In this document: positions 6,553-11,230 of the stretch, piece by piece
Layout of the letters: every line of letters begins with the position of its first letter
Position numbering within the stretch: position 1 is the first letter of the stretch
Assembly: GCA_024278645.1 (NCBI GenBank)
Contig: JAJRST010000361.1
Span: forward strand, 1-11,230
Source of the DNA: a bacterium
GTDB lineage: Bacteria; Zhuqueibacterota; Zhuqueibacteria; Residuimicrobiales; Krinioviventaceae
Reading direction: 5' to 3'
DNA length: 11,230 bases
Notes under the pieces: model-generated
What the model was told of the DNA's origin: nothing
The model's input: only the letters and a program-made list of their open reading frames with translations
Database searches by the model: none
Program-made: the position numbers and the translations under genes

Positions 6553-7722
6553 ATGAACAGGTCAAACGTTGATAAACACATTGCCGGGACACTCGCCGCT
6601 GTCCTGGCAATTTTTGTTTTATTCACCGCCGCACCGATTTGCAGCCAGGAGACGCCGATCTTTGGCGTGGATAATGTTTCGCGTCCGCCGTATTACCGGC
6701 AAATGCCCTTTTTTGAGCAGACCACGCCCATGATCTCCATTGCCGCCGTCGGCGATCTGATGATGAGCTCCTGGATCATCGACGTCGTCAAAGAGAAAGG
6801 CGTGCATTACCCGTTTGACGGCACGCGCGCCATTCTCTCCGCCGTCGACATTGCCATCGCCAACCTGGAAGCCCCGCTCACCGCCGACGGCGAGGAATTT
6901 GCCGATAAAAAGTACACCTTTAAGGCGCCGCCGCACTTTGTATCGGGCATTGCCGCCGCCGGCTTTGACGTGGTCACCCTGGCCAACAATCACATCATAG
7001 ACTTTGGCTGCGAGGGCCTTTCGAATACGATGACCACTTTGCAGAATGCCGGCATAGAACATAGCGGCGCCGGAGAGAATCGTCGCCAGGCCTGCTCGCC
7101 GGCGTTCATCGACGTCAACGGCGTTAGCGTCGCTTTCCTCGGATTTTCCATGACCTATCCGAAGGAATTTTGGGCGACGCCCGACTCGTGCGGAACCTGC
7201 TACCCGACCGAGGAGCTTTTGCACCGCGTGATTTCAGAGTGCGAGCAACAGGCGGATCTGACGGTGGTCAGCTTTCATTGGGGCGCTGAAAAGCACACCA
7301 TGCCGCGAGAGTACCAGGTGGAGTATGGCCGCATGGCCATCGACTTTGGCGCCGACCTGGTGCTGGGGCACCATCCGCATGTGCTGCAAGGGTTGGAGCT
7401 TTATAAAGGAAAGTTGATCGCCTACAGCCTAGGCAATTATGTATTCGCCTCCTACAGCAACGTCGCCAAAACGAGCGTCATTTTAAAGGCGAAAATCGAC
7501 GCCGGAGGCCTGGTGCTGGCAAGGCTGACGCCCATCAATGTGCACAATGCCGTCGTCGAATTTCAGCCGCTTCCCCTCGCCGGCCGGGCGAAGAAAAGCG
7601 TGCTCGATGATCTGAACGCCATGTCGGCGCCCCTCAATGGCGGAAAAAAATTGATCGATGACGACGGCTATATTTTGCCGTCGCGGATTCTTTCGACGCC
7701 GCCCACTTTCGGCGCCGACTAG
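6553..7722 (+). CDS. CapA-like (PGA_cap) exported calcineurin-fold protein
   Basis: This 389-residue protein belongs to the CapA/PgsA family, a metallophosphoesterase-like fold first described in poly-gamma-glutamate capsule synthesis. Metal-site motifs are present in order: GDLMM (Asp68), IANLE (102-106), LANNHIID (Asn146/His147), FHWG (His242) and GHHPHVLQG (272-280), followed by YSLGNYVF (291-298). The N terminus has a hydrophobic export signal (about 8-30). A Cys at 30 is not in a standard lipobox, so lipoprotein status is doubtful. I chose the ATG at 6553, 4 nt after the coiled-coil gene stop. The frame is open upstream to an ATG at 6448, but that would add a highly basic stretch in front of the signal and overlap the previous gene. 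TTG at 6550 is another option. No capB, capC or capD gene is next to it, so poly-glutamate synthesis is not supported. A role in envelope or polysaccharide metabolism is only a guess. Confidence 0.88.
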   Translation: MNRSNVDKHIAGTLAAVLAIFVLFTAAPICSQETPIFGVDNVSRPPYYRQMPFFEQTTPMISIAAVGDLMMSSWIIDVVKEKGVHYPFDGTRAILSAVDIAIANLEAPLTADGEEFADKKYTFKAPPHFVSGIAAAGFDVVTLANNHIIDFGCEGLSNTMTTLQNAGIEHSGAGENRRQACSPAFIDVNGVSVAFLGFSMTYPKEFWATPDSCGTCYPTEELLHRVISECEQQADLTVVSFHWGAEKHTMPREYQVEYGRMAIDFGADLVLGHHPHVLQGLELYKGKLIAYSLGNYVFASYSNVAKTSVILKAKIDAGGLVLARLTPINVHNAVVEFQPLPLAGRAKKSVLDDLNAMSAPLNGGKKLIDDDGYILPSRILSTPPTFGAD

Positions 7723-7757
7723 CGTGGTGAGAGTGAAATGCCCAGCGGTGCGAAAGA

Positions 7758-7785
7758 AAAATATTGGAATTAGACGCAATATTTT
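7758..7785 (+). repeat. AT-rich perfect dyad between capA-like and putP-like genes
   Basis: AAAATATTG (7758-7766) and CAATATTTT (7777-7785) form a perfect 9-bp inverted repeat with a 10-nt loop, within the 108-nt gap between the two genes. With A residues on one side and T on the other it could be a weak bidirectional terminator. Equally it could be an operator for the transporter gene, whose ribosome binding site is 35 nt downstream. The stem is nearly GC-free, which argues against an efficient terminator. The rest of the gap shows nothing clear. Confidence 0.4.
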
Positions 7786-7830
7786 CAACACTTCAATTTC
7801 GAGCGCTCAATTTAGCTGTGGAGGGATTAT

Positions 7831-9288
7831 ATGCATGAATCCACAACGATTTCCGTGGCGGCCAACGGGCCCGCCGTTCTTGCATTTACGTTATACCTCA
7901 TTGCTATCGTCCTCATCGGCGTTTTTTCCACCCGGTTTTCATCCAAGGGCATCGGCGAGTTTTTCCTGGGCGGCCGGCGGATGAACCGCTTTGTCGTCGC
8001 CCTCTCCGCCGTGGTTTCCGGGCGCAGCGCCTGGCTGCTTTTGGGACTCACCGGCATGGCCTACACGCGCGGCGCCTCGGCGCTGTGGGCGTGCGTGGGC
8101 TATATTGTCGTCGAATTGCTGCTTTTCCTCACCCTGGCGCCGGCGCTGCGGCGGCAGACGGAGGCTTACAACGCCATCACCCTGCCGGATTATTTCGAGG
8201 AACGTTTTGCCGACGCATCGGGCCTGCTGCGCATCGCCTCGGCGGCCATCATTTTTCTGTTCATGATCGCTTATGTAGCGGCGCAGTTCAAAGCCGGCGG
8301 CAAGGCGTTCGCCTCCAGCTTCGGCCTCAGCGCCAACGAAGGGCTGCTGCTCACCGCCGGCATCGTCCTCGTCTACACCATGCTCGGCGGCTTTCTCGCC
8401 GTCTCGATCACCGACCTGGTGCAGGCCTTTTTCATGATCATCGCCCTCGTAGCGACGCCGATCATCGCCGTGGTCAAATTCAACGGCTGGGCCGCGGTGA
8501 CCCAGGCGCTGGCCCCGGCGCATCTGGATATTTTCGCCCTCGGCGGCGGCGCGCTCATCGGCTTTCTCGGCATCGGCCTCGGCTCCCCCGGCAACCCGCA
8601 CATCCTGGTACGCTACATGTCCATCGACGACCCGAAACAGCTCAAAGCCTCGGCCATTGTCGGCACCTTTTGGAACGTGGTCATGGCCGTCGGCGCCATT
8701 TATATCGGGCTGATCGGCCGTGCGTTTTTCCCCATCGCAGAGATGTTGCCGCACGGCGACGCCGAAAACGTATTTCCGCTGCTGGCGCAAAACGTTCTGC
8801 ATCCCTTTTTGTTCGGATTGATCATCGCCGCCATTTTTGCGGCCATCATGTCCACTGCGGATTCGCAACTTTTGGTCGCTTCTTCCAGCGTTGTGCGTGA
8901 TATTTATCAAAAAATTCTCTGCAAAGGCCAAGAGATCGAACAAAAAAAGCTAGTGCGGCTGAGCCGCGGCGTCGTGTTTTTTCTCGTCGTCGCCGCCATT
9001 GTTCTCGGCTGGCTCGCGGCGGACTGGATTTTCTGGCTAGTGCTGTTCGCCTGGGGCGGGCTCGGCGCCGCCTTTGGCCCGACGATCATCCTGTCGCTGT
9101 TCTGGAAGCGAACGACCAAATGGGGCGTGCTCGCCGGCTTTATCGTCGGCACGCTGACCGTCATCATCTGGAAATCGTCGCCGACGTTGCACGCCATGAT
9201 GTACGAGCTTGTGCCGGCGTTTTTGCTTTCGTTGCTCGTCACTGTCGTCTTTAGTCTGGTGACGCAGCGAAGGAAAGAAAATTTATGA
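7831..9288 (+). CDS. Sodium/solute symporter family protein, PutP-like
   Basis: This 485-residue inner-membrane carrier aligns by eye with E. coli PutP (sodium/proline symporter, 502 residues, 13 transmembrane helices) over almost its whole length. Matching blocks are LGGRRMNRFVVALSA (46-60), ITLPDYFEERF (116-126), GGFLAVSITDLVQA (186-199), PGNPHILVRYMS (253-264), FAAIMSTADSQLLVASS (336-352) and WGGLGAAFGPTIILSLFW. Ser341/Thr342 (PutP Ser340/Thr341) and Asp195 (PutP Asp187) are kept. In the first core helix, however, PutP GASDMSGW is VVSGRSAW here, so PutP Asp55 is replaced by Gly64 and Met56 by Arg65. The coupling ion and the substrate are therefore uncertain, and I give no gene symbol. Start: GGAGGG (7820-7825) is 5 nt before the ATG. 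The upstream CapA-like gene is 108 nt away. Amino acid uptake after extracellular proteolysis is a plausible but unproven role. Confidence 0.9.
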   Translation: MHESTTISVAANGPAVLAFTLYLIAIVLIGVFSTRFSSKGIGEFFLGGRRMNRFVVALSAVVSGRSAWLLLGLTGMAYTRGASALWACVGYIVVELLLFLTLAPALRRQTEAYNAITLPDYFEERFADASGLLRIASAAIIFLFMIAYVAAQFKAGGKAFASSFGLSANEGLLLTAGIVLVYTMLGGFLAVSITDLVQAFFMIIALVATPIIAVVKFNGWAAVTQALAPAHLDIFALGGGALIGFLGIGLGSPGNPHILVRYMSIDDPKQLKASAIVGTFWNVVMAVGAIYIGLIGRAFFPIAEMLPHGDAENVFPLLAQNVLHPFLFGLIIAAIFAAIMSTADSQLLVASSSVVRDIYQKILCKGQEIEQKKLVRLSRGVVFFLVVAAIVLGWLAADWIFWLVLFAWGGLGAAFGPTIILSLFWKRTTKWGVLAGFIVGTLTVIIWKSSPTLHAMMYELVPAFLLSLLVTVVFSLVTQRRKENL

Positions 9289-9390
9289 ATGTCTTAACCG
9301 TTGCCGTTTATTAATGGCATTATATGCTTTTTCGACAATATTTTATTCTACAGCTTAATTTGAGACCTGAAATGGCAAAAGATCAAAACT

Positions 9391-9470
9391 CGCGAAGCCG
9401 CAATGACTTGAAGATTTCCAAACCCCTCAAAAAAGCTCTGCGATTTCTTTGCGGCTTGGCGGCTTTGCGT
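9391..9470. repeat. Imperfect inverted repeat, likely a dispersed intergenic element
   Basis: AAGCCGCAA (9395-9403) is the exact reverse complement of TTGCGGCTT (9449-9457). The left side begins CGCGAAGCCG, and the right side continues GGCGGCTTTGCGTG (to about 9472), a second degenerate copy of the same GCGGCTTNGCG core. Sequences of this 'tttgcggcttngcg...ctttgcgtg' style are, from memory, common in intergenic regions of many bacterial genomes. They produce spurious proteins with strings like LCGLAALRDFF, as seen here on the plus strand. Boundaries and copy number cannot be judged from one locus. Confidence 0.5.
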
Positions 9471-9507
9471 GATTTCTTTTTTACTTGGCTCTGGCCTGTG
9501 CAGTTCC

Positions 9508-9513
9508 GGAGGA
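9508..9513 (+). promoter_or_regulatory. Ribosome binding site fixing the ABC ATPase start
   Basis: GGAGGA lies 4 nt before the ATG at 9518. This selects that codon over the in-frame TTG at 9485, which has no comparable site and would add 11 residues outside the ATPase fold. Confidence 0.8.
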
Positions 9514-9517
9514 ATAC

Positions 9518-10408
<891 letters not shown>

Positions 10409-10420
10409 AGGAGTGAAATT

Positions 10421-11230
10421 GTGAATAAAATTTTTGCCATTCTAAAGCGCGAATATCTCACCCGCGTCAAGACAAAAGGATTCATCATCGGCACCTTTTT
10501 GTTGCCCGTATTCATTCTCGCGGCGTCGCTGGCCCCCGCCCTGCTGATGCAACTCAACAAAGGCGCGGAAAAGAAACTGGTCATCATCGACCAGACAGGA
10601 CGGTTGCAGCAGCCTCTGACACAAGCCTTTACCGCCTTGAAGGACAAAGACGACAAGCCGATGTTCACAGTGCAGCCGCGAAGCGCCAATCTGCCGCTGG
10701 ATTCGCTGAAAAAAGAACTCAACAAAAGGATAAGCGACGGCGACCTGGACGCCTACCTCATCCTTCCGGACAGCGTGTTTGAAAACAACAAGTTTGAATT
10801 GTACGCCAAAAACGTCGGCAATTTTGATTTCGTGCAACGCGTGGAGCGCACGGTCAGCGACGTGGTTCGCAACATGCGTCTCAGCGAGGCAGGCATGGAT
10901 GCGGAACTGGTGAAAAAGCTCAACCAATGGGTCAACGCCAAAACCTTCAAGGTGGATGAAAAGGGCAGCTCGGAACAGCGCGCCGAAGTCTCTTTTATTT
11001 TCAGCCTCATCATGGGCATGATGCTTTACATGATGCTGATCATGTACGGTGCGTTTGTTATGCGGGCGGTCATCGAGGACAAGAACTCACGCGTCGTCGA
11101 AGTCATCATATCATCGGTCAAGCCGCATCAATACATGGCCGGCAAGGTCATGGGCATCGGCGCCACGGGATTGACGCAGTTTTTGATCTGGGTGATTACG
11201 GCTGTGTTGATTTCAGCGTACGGCGTCGCC
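10421..11230 (+). CDS. ABC-2 type permease, NatB-like (runs off right edge)
   Basis: The frame opens at GTG 10421 and stays open to the window end (270 codons so far; family members are about 400 residues). AAAGGAG at 10408-10413, 7 nt before GTG, sets the start. The protein begins MNKIFAILKREYLTRVKTKGF, the usual cytoplasmic lead of this family. It has one membrane helix (about 21-44), then a roughly 145-residue extracytoplasmic domain (45-190). A second helix (about 191-215) leads into the conserved cytoplasmic stretch IEDKNSRVVEVIISSVKPHQYMAGKVMG (218-245), and a third helix is cut by the edge (248 onward). Large loops between the first two helices are typical of NatB/YhaP-type permeases. 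It forms the channel for the preceding ATPase. The exported substrate cannot be deduced. Confidence 0.9.
   Translation, partial: MNKIFAILKREYLTRVKTKGFIIGTFLLPVFILAASLAPALLMQLNKGAEKKLVIIDQTGRLQQPLTQAFTALKDKDDKPMFTVQPRSANLPLDSLKKELNKRISDGDLDAYLILPDSVFENNKFELYAKNVGNFDFVQRVERTVSDVVRNMRLSEAGMDAELVKKLNQWVNAKTFKVDEKGSSEQRAEVSFIFSLIMGMMLYMMLIMYGAFVMRAVIEDKNSRVVEVIISSVKPHQYMAGKVMGIGATGLTQFLIWVITAVLISAYGVA

Larger units (their letters stand above)
9289..9517. other. Intergenic region before the ABC transporter genes
   Basis: This 229-nt gap contains no convincing gene. Its first half is AT-rich; TCGACA (9332-9337) and TTAATT (9355-9360) with 17 nt between them are a weak promoter match. Its second half carries an imperfect inverted repeat described separately. 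The open frames across it (9324-9521 plus, 9383-9727 minus) look spurious. The gap probably separates the protease-transporter block from the ABC unit. Confidence 0.6.

Overview
The window looks like a chromosomal segment from a Gram-negative bacterium of the Fibrobacterota-Chlorobiota-Bacteroidota (FCB) supergroup, perhaps Calditrichota or a related candidate phylum. The evidence is that two large exported proteases end in the same kind of C-terminal module, opening with NYPNPFNP-like or APNPF motifs and ending in a short basic strand. This is the FlgD-Ig-like or type IX secretion sorting-domain style typical of the FCB group. Ribosome binding sites are strong (GGAGG) and the genes are GC-rich with many GCC/GGC codons. 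The phylum assignment is inference.

Layout. Positions 1-309 (minus strand) hold the first 103 codons of acetolactate synthase large subunit (ilvB), running off the left edge. Positions 310-903 are a divergent, partly AT-rich intergenic region. On the ilvB strand it encodes a previously unlisted 52-residue peptide (691 to 533) whose last 24 residues include 16 Leu/Val/Ile. The last Leu codons lie in one arm of a hairpin. This is the layout of a branched-chain amino acid attenuation leader.

All remaining genes are on the plus strand. They begin with a secreted papain-like cysteine protease (904-3807) and a secreted subtilisin-like serine protease (3831-6068), 23 nt apart and probably cotranscribed. 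A small cytoplasmic coiled-coil protein of unknown function (6120-6548) follows, then a CapA-like exported metallophosphoesterase-fold protein (6553-7722) that starts 4 nt after it. Next comes a sodium/solute symporter of the PutP type (7831-9288) with unusual residues at the expected sodium site. A 229-nt gap holding an imperfect inverted repeat separates this block from a NatA-like ABC ATPase (9518-10408) and its ABC-2/NatB-like permease (10421 to the right edge, incomplete).

How the parts may fit together. The two proteases would act at or outside the cell surface on proteins, and the PutP-like carrier could import a released amino acid or another small solute. This link rests on gene order only. 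The ABC-2 pair is probably a separate export unit. No tRNA, rRNA, CRISPR array, transposase or phage gene was seen.
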